DNA from: Setoptus koraiensis
Taxonomy: Eukaryota; Arthropoda
Assembly: GCA_048013815.1 (NCBI GenBank)
Contig: CM106586.1
Coordinates: forward strand, 12,524,001 to 12,588,000
DNA: 64,000 bases
Reading direction: 5' to 3'
The translations under genes and the position numbers were made by a program. Below are positions 1 to 11,166 of this stretch, piece after piece. Each line of letters begins with the position of its first letter. Positions within the stretch are counted from its first letter, which is position 1. The notes under the pieces are model-generated. The model was not told where the DNA came from. It saw only the letters and a list, made by a program, of their open reading frames with translations, and searched no databases.

Positions 1-2149
1 AGAAACCAAAATCGACATGAAACTCATGAAAGAAATTCATCACGACAATATCAACCAGTTTATTGGCGCTTGTATAGAACCTAACTGTGTGTATCTAGTC
101 ACCGAATATTGTTCTAAAGGCAGTTTGCAGGATATTTTAGAAAATTCGGATATGAAATTGGATACCATGTTTATCGCATCACTTGTGTTTGATTTAATAT
201 CAGGGTTGAATTATCTTCACGAAAGTGAATTGAAATGTCATGGAAATCTCAAATCTTCTAACTGTTTGATCACGTCCAGATGGGTGTTGCAAATAACTGA
301 TTTTGGGTTACATTACTTCAGGTCATGCGCTCGTTCTCTAGTGCAACCACAAGAAAACTTGAGACATGCACACAATAGAAGTCTGTTATCGAAAGCACCG
401 GAAATGTTGAGAAATGAGAATCTCTGCGGAAATCAAAAGACTGATATTTATTCGTTTGGAGTCATTCTTCATGAAATCATTGGTCGAAAAGGTCCGTTCG
501 GCATAGATGCGACCTCAATGAAACCAGAAGAGATCATTGAACGCGTGAAAAATCCTCAGAAATGTTCACCCAGATTTTCGCCGGAAGTGATAAAACCCGG
601 CACCGGTAATAATATTATCGGAAACAACGGTAACAATTTTAGTAACTTGCATAATAATAGTAATCATCTCCGCTCGCATGGTTTATTGCGGAACAAAACA
701 TGCATAGACTTTACTGATAATCACACTAGAGGCAATAATCATAATCTTGTGCAACTGGAACAATATAATCAGCAAGCAGTTCGCTCGGGCAGTCTAGGAA
801 ATACTACCGTTGAACTCGGAGAAGCTACCAGGAATGATTACTTTGAGCCTCTCATAACATTTCGACCAGACATCTCCATACTAGATTGTCCAGATTGTAT
901 AATAGATACGATGAAAGACTGTTGGATGGAGAGGCCAGAATCCAGACCTGACATTGGAACAATCAGGCATAGATTAAAATCCATGCGGCAAGGTAGGAAG
1001 GTTAACATTGTTGACAACATGATGGCAATGATGGAAAAATACGCGAACAATTTAGAAGAATTGGTCGAGGATAGGACTCGCGAGCTTGTAGAAGAAAAGA
1101 AGAAGACTGAAGTTCTTTTGCACCGAATGTTACCATCATCTGTCGCTGATCAACTGATGACGGGAGAAGAAGTTAGACCTGAATCGTTTGACGCTGTCAC
1201 TATATTCTTTAGTGATATAGTTGGTTTCACAGAGATGTCTGCGACAAGCACTCCAATGCAAGTGGTGAGATTTTTAAATGATTTATATACCATGTTTGAT
1301 GCCACGATACAGAAGTATGATGTGTACAAAGTCGAGACGATCGGTGAGTTATCCAGCAATCAAAGAATTGTGAATTATGGTTATTTCTCTAAATGTGACA
1401 CTGAATGTTCCACTGTGATTCTAACTAATTGCATCGGTTAATTGCCACTAATAGGTGATGCTTATATGGTGGTAAGTGGCTTGCCAATTCGGAATGATGA
1501 CAGTCATGCGACAGAGATAGCCTCAATGGCTCTGGAGTTGATAGAATCTGTGAAACAATTCAAAATACATCATTTGCCAGACAGGATACTTCAACTGAGA
1601 GTGGGGCTTCATACAGGTGAGTTGATAGAGTTTGGGTAACCATATTCGACGAAAAAGAATATTATAATCCCATTTCAATGAATATTCGTCTAGAAATTCA
1701 CCACAATATTGATGATTTTGTTGAACTATTTGCTTGCAGGACCCGTTGTGGCAGGCGTTGTTGGCACAACAATGCCTAGATATTGTTTGTTCGGTGATAC
1801 GGTCAACACAGCTAGCAGAATGGAGTCAACCGGACTGGCATTAAGAATTCATACTAGCGAACAAACAAAAGAATATCTTGAGAAAACTGGTGAATATATA
1901 ATTCAAAAGAGGGACCAATTAGTTAATCTCAAAGGTAAAGGCGTCCGAGAGACTTATTGGCTTTTGGGTCATGTTGATGGCACAAAACAATATCGCCATG
2001 ACTACGGAACGGATATCCTGGCTTATGAGCCGGCTCTGTTCGTTACTATCGGCCATAGTGACACCAAAAAGAAAAGTCCCCGATTGCCAACGCCAGGATT
2101 ATCTCATAGGCGTGCCTTAGGATTGCCCACTAAATATTCTTTTTCATAA
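1..2149 (+). CDS. Receptor guanylyl cyclase, 3' part (partial at window edge)
   Basis: C-terminal, intracellular part of a single-pass receptor guanylyl cyclase, which makes cGMP from GTP. Three exons are visible: 1-1343, 1455-1616 and 1740-2149, with introns of 111 and 123 bp (GTGAGT donors; acceptors ending ATAG and GCAG). The first exon is open from the window edge. In order it encodes a kinase-homology domain with HGNLKSSN in place of the catalytic HRD loop (as in natriuretic-peptide-type cyclases, so a pseudokinase), a coiled-coil linker ([18 protein letters not shown]), and the cyclase domain. The metal-binding aspartates lie in FFSDIVGFT and ETIGDAYM. The guanine-selecting Glu (KVETIGD) and Cys ([10 protein letters not shown]) are present, so the enzyme should be active on GTP. 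An Asn/His-rich stretch of roughly 75 residues interrupts the kinase-homology domain before FRPDIS. The extracellular and membrane parts lie outside the window. Closest assignment is Gyc32E/NPR-like; the subtype is uncertain. Confidence 0.93.
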
Positions 2150-2185
2150 CTGTTCTACTCAACTTGTACTCCGAGAAATGACTTT

Positions 2186-2569
2186 TCAAGTTATCAATGA
2201 CGCATTACCAGTTGAATTAGGGCATTGGTATATAATATTCGGTATCCTAGATTGATTAAATGGATTATCAGTCTGATAGCCTGCAACATATTCAGATGAT
2301 TGATTGAGAGTTTTGGTGTTGTCATGAAACAGGCTCATTTTACCATCATGGACTCTGTATTTAGGTTCTTTATCAGATAGTGTTGTTAAAAAGATAGACC
2401 ACAATAGTATCCAGAATAATGTATAGAATAAATAAAGCCCAATGTAATATAATAAAAGATAGAAAAGATCTCTTGCATCTGCTGGCTTATATGGTTGATT
2501 ATCAGCGGGGTTGGTATGTAATCCATGACTCTTACTACGAGTTTTCGCGCTTAAATTGGAACCAATCAT
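2186..2569 (-). CDS. Na,K-ATPase beta-subunit-like N-terminal fragment
   Basis: A 127-residue reading frame from an ATG at 2569. It has a short polar N-terminus, one strong hydrophobic segment (about residues 37-60) and then PKYRVHDGKMSL. This order, with LLWSIFLTTLSDKEPKYR after the membrane span and a later PNIIYQ...SLI, resembles the cytoplasmic tail, membrane span and first ectodomain residues of the beta subunit of P-type Na,K-ATPase. The resemblance is by eye only. The frame ends after about 127 residues; the family is usually about 300 and carries three disulfides, none of which is seen here. A possible donor (GTAATG) lies near the end, but no later exon is visible in the remaining 2.1 kb. 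It may be a truncated copy, a gene continuing outside the window, or an unrelated type II membrane protein. Its 3' end lies 36 bp from the stop of the guanylyl cyclase, tail to tail. Confidence 0.4.
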   Translation of the reverse strand: MIGSNLSAKTRSKSHGLHTNPADNQPYKPADARDLFYLLLYYIGLYLFYTLFWILLWSIFLTTLSDKEPKYRVHDGKMSLFHDNTKTLNQSSEYVAGYQTDNPFNQSRIPNIIYQCPNSTGNASLIT

Positions 2570-2572
2570 CAA

Positions 2573-3491
2573 AGCTGTTGTCGCAAATTACTTAATTGGT
2601 AGCAAAAATAAACCAAAAAACGGTGTGACCCCACCTGAGAGGCATGGATCAACTGGACTGGTTTGTTGTTGTCTCAGAGATCACATCTCGAGACTTCACT
2701 ATGAAGAGTCTGAGACGCATATTGTTTAAAATACATCCGATATGAGACTGATACTCAGGTGTCACGTGATTAGTACATATTCACGCTCTCTCTCACTCTC
2801 CATGCGGCTTATAAGCTTTCAATAGTAATGTAGAAGAATGCAGGGCAACAAGTTTCATGGATCTCTCTTGAATATAACACTCTTTGTCAGAACACACGGA
2901 AAGTGTTGAACGATGCAAAACTGAAGATTTAAACAGACGACCAGTTGAAATCAATTCTTTTTCTAGTTCACAAAGATATATATTGTCCGAATGGAGGTCA
3001 GTTTTAACTGTGACCAATCGAAGTATCGGATGATAACTGCCCAAGATCAGAGGTGGTGTAGCTATGAATTGGCAGCGATTGCAAGATACAATTGACTTTC
3101 ATTATTTTTTTTTTATACAAATGTATCGATAAATTTACATCATACATGTAGGATATATATATATGATTATCCTAGTTACATATTGATATCATGGTGGTCA
3201 TGGCCTGCGCTTTGTTTATCTATAGTGAGATTAGCAATTCAATTTAATTGTTTATTTGGCTACCACATCAAGCAAATATATCTGTTTTTATATCTCTGCA
3301 TTTAGTTAGTAAATCGAGCTGCTAAAATCAAAGAAAGTCGCCATCCAATCACTGGATGTAATTTGTGCTTAGCTACCTCGTGATATACGATCACCATTGT
3401 GATTATTGTCTCCAAAATATTTGTCGAAATTACCGATCAATTATCGATGAAAATGACACTTTTTCTTTTGTTCATCCAATAGGAAAATCCC
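2573..3491. other. Intergenic, no gene recognised
   Basis: AT-rich DNA between the ATPase-beta-like fragment and the first CRAL-TRIO gene. It contains poly-T and TATATATA runs near 3105-3165. A short minus-strand open frame (2793-3044) has no recognisable domain and was not accepted. Confidence 0.6.
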
Positions 3492-4901
3492 TCATTCATC
3501 TCCTTCGTCGGTGATGGCTGCCAGCTTTGGTTGTTCATTCTTGCCGACACTAATACGTTTTCCATTGATTAGATTATCTGTGGCTGATTTTTGTTTCTCA
3601 TTGTTATTAATACCTTTGTTGGCATTTTCATCTGATATGTTGTTATCACCTGTTTTGTTTTTCATCCAATGCCAAAATTCCAAGACTGAACTCCTTCTCC
3701 TCAATTGTTTGCTCTTCCTTTGCGCTATGGCTTCATCAGCCTCTTGCAAGAACGGCTTATAGACTTTCTCAAATACCTCAAAATCTTTTTCAGTCAAATT
3801 GTATTCATCGGCCATATCTCTCAAAGATCGGCAACCTGCCGGCGCTCTACGATAATTTATGTCACACGTTCCACCCATAAAGTCTGGCAATGCTTCTTTT
3901 TCTACCCAATTGGATAGGTCCTTTTTGGTTGCAGTCTTGACCAATTTCTTGTATTCAGAAGGCATGCAAGCTATTTTTTGTCACGATAATCAATAAGATC
4001 AAAAGGATAAAGAGAAATTGTTATAAAACATATTCGAGCGGCATGAGTAAAACTTGCACAACTCCGTGGGTTAATTCAGCACTAGTAGCTAATTGAATTA
4101 TTAATTACCTATAGTTCCGTTGACGATTTTGCTCAACAACCATGGCAATTCATAGATGAGCACATAATTAAGACCCTTTGGCAGGTTAGGCACTACTTCG
4201 TTGATCATAAACAAGAGCATGTTAACGTCCAAATTTGTGTATCCGGCTCCGGCACAATCAAATATGATAGCCCAACCGCGACCGTCGCGCTCCTCGTCAA
4301 CTCTGTTGCAAATGTGTATCAGGTATCGCTTGAAAAGCTCAGTTATACAAGTCAGTCTCTGTGTGGAAAAGGATAGATGTAGACAAAATAAGCATAATGC
4401 AATAGAGTAATCAAGTATTCATGGTTGATAAAATATGATAATTGATAATAATCAACAACTGATTGCCAGAAACTGATTACTAACCTTGTCGTAGAGTTTT
4501 GCGCGCACGTAAATGGTGGTGTTGCCAAGAGTGTCCATTTCGTAGGGAAACACTCCGCCAACTTTGTAGAATTCCTCAGGGAAATCCTCATCTTTCCAGC
4601 GTGGCATATCTAAACTGTGACGCCATTTGCCGCATCTCAACATCATCTGAGCCGCCTCTTCGACATTCTGTTTTTTACGTAACAAGAAACGCGTCACTGT
4701 CCAGTCGGAGTTCATAAATCTCTCATAATCGATTGGATCAAACATTTCCTTGTTTTTCTCATATTCAGCCAATATAATTGTGCGCACCTGTTGGATCATG
4801 TCGGCCGGACAATTGGGAGTGTTGTCCGTCACTAGAGAGTCTAGCCGGTTTCTTTGTTTGACATTGATGAAGTCTTTAGTGGGCATTCGATTGATAGGCA
4901 T
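3492..4901 (-). CDS. CRAL-TRIO (Sec14-like) lipid-binding protein, copy 1
   Basis: Three exons on the minus strand: 4901-4485, 4358-4109 and 3970-3492. Introns are 126 and 138 bp with donors GTTAGT and GTAATT, and the joined product is 381 residues. Residues about 25-110 form the helical CRAL-TRIO N-domain (DWTVTRFLLRKKQNVEEAAQM). The lipid-binding domain follows, with GWAIIFDCAGAGYTNLDV, LPKGLNYVLIYELPWLL and the closing LPDFMGGTC. Sec14-type domains bind and move phospholipids or other small lipids in the cytosol or at membranes. The FMGGTC ending and overall pattern resemble the Sec14 domain of MOSPD2 more than clavesins, but no MSP domain or C-terminal membrane anchor follows. The C-terminal 80 residues are charged and low in complexity. 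A paralogue with the same landmarks lies at 33942-34963 on the other strand. Confidence 0.88.
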
Positions 4902-5631
4902 CTTGCTGTTTGATGATGTTGCTGCTTGTCAAAAGTTTTGCGTTGATGCGAATGGTGTAAGTATCAAAATGATAATTGAATAGATGCACTCTTTTGCTAA
5001 TTTTTTGTTTATCTTTTTCGTTAGGTTTTCGTGCTTCGTATTAGTTGATGGCACGCGCTTGACTTCTAAGTGATAGCGGTTGACACTAGATAAAGAATGA
5101 TCTCACGAATTGAATTTCATCTAACTGGCGAGTGGGTTGCTGTTGTTGTTTGAGCACTTCTCTCAACTGAGTTAATTGCTGAAATCGTCAACGGCCACGG
5201 CTTGCACTAGGACGACGAAAATTGTTAACTGAAATTTTGTTTACTTCTCTCTCTCTGACTCTTTCACAGGTGTATTTCAAATGACGCAAGCGAAAATGTT
5301 GGTACAGCACCTCCGTACAGGCAGACAGAGACACCTTGTGGTGTTGTTGTAGTTGCTGTTTCTGGATGTAGTTTATTATCTAATGTTCATAGATGATTTC
5401 GCTGACGCGTAATGCAACAAGTTCAACACAACGAGTTGAGTGGCTGGATGCTGGTTTTGATTGAGCATGAATCAATGATGTAGTAATTGTAGTGTCAGAG
5501 GCAGTGGAAGCACTCTTTCATCTACCTACTATTACTATTACAAAACTATTACTTTATCTTGCCTATCCATATACCAGAAGAGACAGGAAGGTAAATATAG
5601 TTTGAGCCATAGGTTAAGCGATAACAGCGGT

Positions 5632-5683
<52 letters not shown>

Positions 5684-8359
5684 ACAACAGCAACAGCAAC
5701 AACAACAGCAATATCAAGCGACCACAACCACTAACAGGTCCTAATAACTTTCTTTCTCTATCTCGCTTTGTCAGACAAGTTATTGAATAGTAAGATAATT
5801 AGTGAAATAAATTATTCAAGAGAAAGAGACAGACAGACAGAGAGGATGGGAGGCTTCATTGAGCCAATGAAAAACCGATACGCGCCACTTAAATCTATGA
5901 TGATCATCTACGATAAAGAATGATGATCACATTTGTTGTTAGTAAATAACTAATCAACAACAATATAATGTTGTTGTAGTTGTTGTGCTTTCAGTTGTTG
6001 TTGCTGCTATTGAGACAGGCAACTCAAGAGATGAACTACCATTGATTTGGTGAGAAGAGAAATAAATAAAGGATAATAGTAATAATCATTCTTCAATGAT
6101 GGCAAACAAGAAGGAGTGTAACAGTCGCAATTGAAAAGCCAGCGACAGCCACACGTCTATTGCCTTCTGCTAGATCGATGATGTTCTTTATTACGCAAAC
6201 AGGCCAGCATCATCAGCACAAACATCATCATCATCATCGTCATCCATGTTGCAGCAGAAGCAACAGGTTGTACCTGAGAAAATCTCCAAAATAATGTTGA
6301 TATTATATACTACTGCTAGCGCCATTATGATGATGATGATGATGATTGTCAGACGTGGAAGTTCTTTATTATGATGCACAAAACCGTGTTAGCCGGTGGC
6401 AGCTAGTCTGGAGTTTAGTTAGCTACATCAATGTGAGCGTAACCACCTTTCTCATATAGTTAGTGTCCATACTTACATACTTACATAAGGTTGATGAGGT
6501 TACCAATGGCTCGATTGGAGGTATCGAAAGTTTAGTCTTTTTTCCATTCATTTGAGGTTTAATTTTATTCGAGCATCACGATTATTGTTGCTGTAGTATA
6601 TGGCATCAATTCTTGTTTTTCTAGTTCTAGGCAGTGGTATCAATAATGTGTACCTGTGTCTATCTAGTATCAATTTATCTGCTTTATTAATTGATGTCTC
6701 TTTCTCTCTTCCGTTGAGTTTGTCTGAGTTACAACATCGACGTGTAACGAGCGCCACACTGATCATTATGATGATTATGATGCAACATAATCACACACAC
6801 ACTCAAAACAAACACTATCAGCACCAATAATAAATCAACTTCAAGTTGCAATCTAACCAGAAGTGATTGCAAACCGTTCACCGAATAGTTTGCTTTTGCG
6901 CAAGCAATGGTGTGAAATGGTGTTGCTTATGACGATGATTCTAAAGAAAGATAGATAAAGAGAGAAAGGCTGTTAATTAGTAGTCACGTTCGTTCTTGAT
7001 TATGATCTAACTGACTAGTTGTTCTGTGGCGCAATCCATCTGATCAGATCATACACAGGATAGCTGCAGTCAGGTTTAGGTCTTTGACCGACAACTAATA
7101 GCAAATTGCTAGTGTTTATGTCTTACTCAGTGGCTTCGTCAGTTGATAATGGCCAAATGAGATTTGTTTTGCAGTTAATCGCATGAATAACCAAATGAAA
7201 CAAATGAAATTCACCGGATAAAGCGCGCAAAAAAGATGCAAATTACGTTAGTGTGTCGCGCGCAAATACAGTGACGTCACAATTTGCGTAGTGACAAGTT
7301 TCTAGTACAGCCACAATAAAACCGCTACGCCACACTCCAGTTACTAACCCTTTCATTGAGTTATATTACTGTTCAAGCTGACGGAAATTTCCATCTTCTA
7401 GACAGTTCTCTGCCGAAAAGTTGTCGTCTCTCTCTCTCTCGAATGGCATAAATTCTTGCCATCAGCAAAATCGTCAGACTACTTACTGATGAAACTCTTA
7501 CTGCCAAGGGATAATTGCATGCACGTTACACATGATTCGCTGATGATGACCTCATTATAAGCAATGAGGGTTCCTTAGCAGTAAATTGCGAATTTGATTG
7601 ATTGAGAAATCACCCCAATCATCTGTTGTTGTTGTTGTTGTCGACGACGAGAGTTGGACCTGCCCAATTATTGTTGCCTAATATTCTACTATTCCACTCT
7701 TTGACCTTTCAAATAGCAATAAACCTCACACCACTAGAGACTAGACATAAACAAAATGAGCATTAGGAAATGTTAGCTTGAACTTTGCCCAATGATCAAT
7801 ATATGCTGATCATTGGTTGGCTTGTCTAATAATCGAGCAACAAGAAGAATATAGATAGAGTTGGTTTACGCCAAACAGAGGAAGATGCTAGCTACTGTAA
7901 GAAAGTTGTCTCGGCCAAATCTTTTATTATCTTCATGCAAGCCAAATGATCGGCCAAGTGAAATTATCTTTTTTCGATCAATTTTTTCCGTCTTTGTTTC
8001 TGTGTGTTATTATTATATAGTGGTCCCATATTTGACTAATCTTGTGACGTTACTTTTTTTTGTCGGGAGTTTACCCAAAATGTATACAATCATCTTGTTA
8101 TAATTTCATTTGTAAATTTGTCCTTGACTAACAGACAAACAAAACTAGACAGCCTTTGACCAGCACAAATTTAAAAATCCATAGTTGCATGTCGATCTAG
8201 AGATGGAAAGTCATAAATACGCAAACCTTCGAACAATGGTTTTGCAAAAAAATGATCATCAACCGTCAGTGGCCAATCATCATTGTTTTTGAGAGCTTTA
8301 GCGAGCCACGAATCACGAATGATATCATCAGCTCATTGTTATTCAGCTGGGTGACTCAA
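4902..8359. other. Gene-free stretch with simple repeats
   Basis: About 3.4 kb with no convincing gene. It holds a CAR-triplet array (5632-5711), several short ATG/TGA runs (for example near 6225 and 6330), TC-rich tracts and one inverted repeat (7789-7798 with 7807-7816, 10-bp arms and an 8-base loop). The part next to 4902 should contain the promoter and any 5' untranslated exon of the CRAL-TRIO gene. No promoter motif could be assigned with confidence. Confidence 0.6.
5632..5711. repeat. CAG/CAA triplet microsatellite
   Basis: About 80 bp of interspersed CAG and CAA triplets. The plus-strand frame reads as Ser/Asn-rich low complexity, but it is not part of a recognisable gene. Confidence 0.9.
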
Positions 8360-10272
8360 TCAGCTATTATTTTGAGATCGCAAAGAGAATTCATTTAGTA
8401 TCGTGATAATGCGTGTGTTAATCACAGCTCCTGCATCTTTCGCAAACATAAAATCGAGATGACTCCAGCTGGGATCGTCTATGTAAAAGTCAGAGTATAA
8501 TGGCACTAAAAACATTAAATCGTGAAACAGTAAAAGAAATGAGTCATCATGTGATAAATTATTAATGATTACTTTTGGAAGGCAACGAACAATCAACTAA
8601 TGTGTCTCACCTTTAAGTTCGCTTCTGAGACGAGCAACATCTTGCGGTGGGCCAAACCAATCGTTGACACAGCTCATGAGCACTATAGATCTACTTCGAA
8701 TGTCTGATATGTTGTAGGCGGGCGGAATTATCTGTTGAGAGGGTTTCAAGGATGTGGATTAATTAGCAATAATTGATAAACGGTTTAACGCGAGCTCATT
8801 TTGTTTATACTACCAATCGTTATTGAGTGCGATATTATCTTTGGGTATGTCGTTGAACAACAACAATGGAAAACCGCTCACCTTTGCGTATTTCGCTTGA
8901 TTGCCAGCAGGTCCATGGTCGTACATCTGAAAAATGCCCTTCTCGTATATTTGGCCATAATGATTGAGAACCTTCCAGCTTGTTCCCGTTGGAACATGAT
9001 GAACATAAACGGATATTCTATCTTTGTCGTATTGTCGCTCATTGAAGCCAGTGGCCAGAAACACGGTGTTTGTGCACAATTCCGACGATGACGAACGCAA
9101 ACAAACCAAGGGTAATAGCCTCAGAAGTGGACCTTTGCCAGCAACAGGCGATGTAAACAACTCTGTTATTGGCTTGAAACGAATCAAATATTTGACTGGG
9201 GTGTGTATATGCTGTAAATAGACAACAGGTGCCAATGCAATAAATGGCTCTATAATATCTGTGTAAATGTCTGGTTGAGATGCCAACAATGAAAACATCA
9301 TTGTTGTTCCTTGAGAGTGACCAATGTAAGCAACTTTCGTTTTGTTGTATAACTTGTTCCGTTGTTGTAAATGTTGCTGTTTGTGTACAACAATGTTTGC
9401 ATGATTCCTTTGTACGTAATCAATGACAGCCGGAAGATCATACTTGACCAACTCGTCTAGACTGAAATCCCAAAAAACACGCTCATTGACGGTGAAACTG
9501 GTGTGCTCTCTCGAGTATGTATTGCCTCTTGTGTTAGGTAACCAAACATCATAGCCGATGTTGACCAGTGCGAAGGCGAGCGCATTTGTGGTTGGTGCAC
9601 TGGTTACATTTTTATCGACATGATCATTAGATCTGGTTACCTTTTTTGTTGAGTTTAGCTTTTTAACATCCATTTCCGGTGCTACGTGCCTGACAGGATG
9701 GGCTGGCGGCCTAATAGGTCTAACACTGTCCAAGGAATTGGTTACAAAGTCATCTGATGAACACATTATTCCATGTTGCAAGATAACTGGACGCAAAAGT
9801 GCTCGCTCTTCATCGGTGACCAATGGATTCACTAAACGAAACACCGTTAAGATATAGCCATCATGTGTGGTTACTTTGTGTGCTTCAGCCCGAAAACCTC
9901 TCGATTCGGCCAACTCGGTCTATAAGTGTAGTTATAAATATGCGTTGATTCGGATGATAATAAGAGATAGACATATAGTGATAGACGGTATATAATATAG
10001 TGCCACTATCTAATTGGTTCTGTTTATCTTATTGTGAGCTAATTACTTACAAAATTTCTGAAGGCGTCGGGGTGCACAACCGAGGGTGGAGTGGCGCTTA
10101 ACGGTCTGCCTGATGGAAAAACCTCACGCAACTGACTTACTCTATCGACAATCGTATTATATAGACGGTCCAAAAGCTGACATGTGGCCGGTTGTATTAT
10201 GAGTGATGAAAATATCAACAGCGACACTCCAATCCTAAATACGTATCCTTGGTTACTTTTGAGGATTTTCAT
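8360..10272 (-). CDS. Secreted acid lipase (lysosomal/gastric lipase family)
   Basis: Four exons on the minus strand: 10272-10051, 9919-8882, 8731-8611 and 8505-8360. Introns are 131, 150 and 105 bp, giving 508 residues. A hydrophobic signal segment lies at about residues 12-31. The alpha/beta-hydrolase core carries family landmarks: THDGYILTVFR, LQHGIMCSS, YDVWLPNTRGNTYSREH and the nucleophile elbow GHSQG (Ser about 276). The likely acid is in VNDWFGPPQDV (Asp about 444) and the catalytic His in WSHLDF (about 476). The enzyme should hydrolyse triacylglycerol or sterol esters in the gut lumen, haemolymph or lysosome. Against the usual family pattern there are about 48 extra, proline- and lysine-rich residues (about 137-184) between the oxyanion-loop region and NALAFALVNIGYDVWL. 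This insert is in frame and shows no good splice sites. The 5' end faces SPOUT1, with an LTR element inserted between them. Confidence 0.92.
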
Positions 10273-10942
10273 CTTGACGATTGGGTTGGCTTATATTGTT
10301 TTCATTCCTTTCTCAAGAGTGTCTGATGATTTCCGACGATTTCTTCAAGTACCAGTAATGGTATCAGTCTGATTAAAAGAGCTTTCAGATAATTTATCAA
10401 TCGTTTGTCAATGTTAAAATGTAAAAATCTGAGAGATGTCCTGAGAGAATTCCTTTGTCACAGATTGATATTGATAAAGCATCAACTTTCTATCGATGTA
10501 TGTAAACGGAAAGCTGCGGCTCTCACAGTTGTCAGTCGATAAATTATCCACTGTCTATGAATATATGAAAGTAGATAGTCAGGTGGCCAACAATATCGAT
10601 CTGATTAGATTGCATGATCGATCTTAGAACAGTGGCTAGAGAAAATCGAGCCACTGCTTTTGCTTATTTACTTTCGTGGGATGAATCACAACTTTAATCT
10701 GCTTTCTCGCCTCGCATTCCAACTAGAGTGCTAAACTATCGAAATTCATTCTGATCTAAAGAGAGCAGATGGTGAAGACTGAACCCAAAAGAGAAACATT
10801 GGAGCCCTCATGCCTTCGTTAGAGTTGGAAACAGTTATTCTTTATTAGAAGATATGGTTAGCTTTAAGATTATCCTTATCAACCGATTATCATTATCAAA
10901 TAGTTATCTCTCCATGAGTACCATGACAAGTTATACGAAGGT
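10273..10942. other. Lipase upstream region, no gene
   Basis: AT-rich DNA between the lipase start and the retroelement. It should hold the lipase promoter and part of the original shared lipase/SPOUT1 upstream region. No coding frame is seen. Confidence 0.55.
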
Positions 10943-11166
10943 TGTAACGACCAAATCGTTCAGTCGGTACAAGATATACTAATATGACGCTGAGGGAGGT
11001 TTACTTTAGCTGTTAGATGTTTATTGTATGAGAGTTGAAGCACAAGTGAAGTGTTTGAGATACAAACACTACTATTTATATGCGGTTGGTGAATATAAGA
11101 GTATGGATATGTCCGTGCGTGGATATGGACATGTGAATATTCAACAGCGATAACGCTGGCGTTACA
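10943..11166 (-). repeat. 3' LTR (element sense is minus)
   Basis: 224 bp, matching 13897-14120. On the sense (minus) strand it carries a TATAAATA box (11080-11073) followed about 50 bp later by AATAAA (11025-11020). These are the usual U3/R signals and confirm the orientation. Confidence 0.95.

Noticed and set aside
2793-3044. 83-codon minus-strand frame upstream of the ATPase-beta-like fragment
   Set aside because: No similarity recognised and no convincing splice signals linking it to a neighbour.
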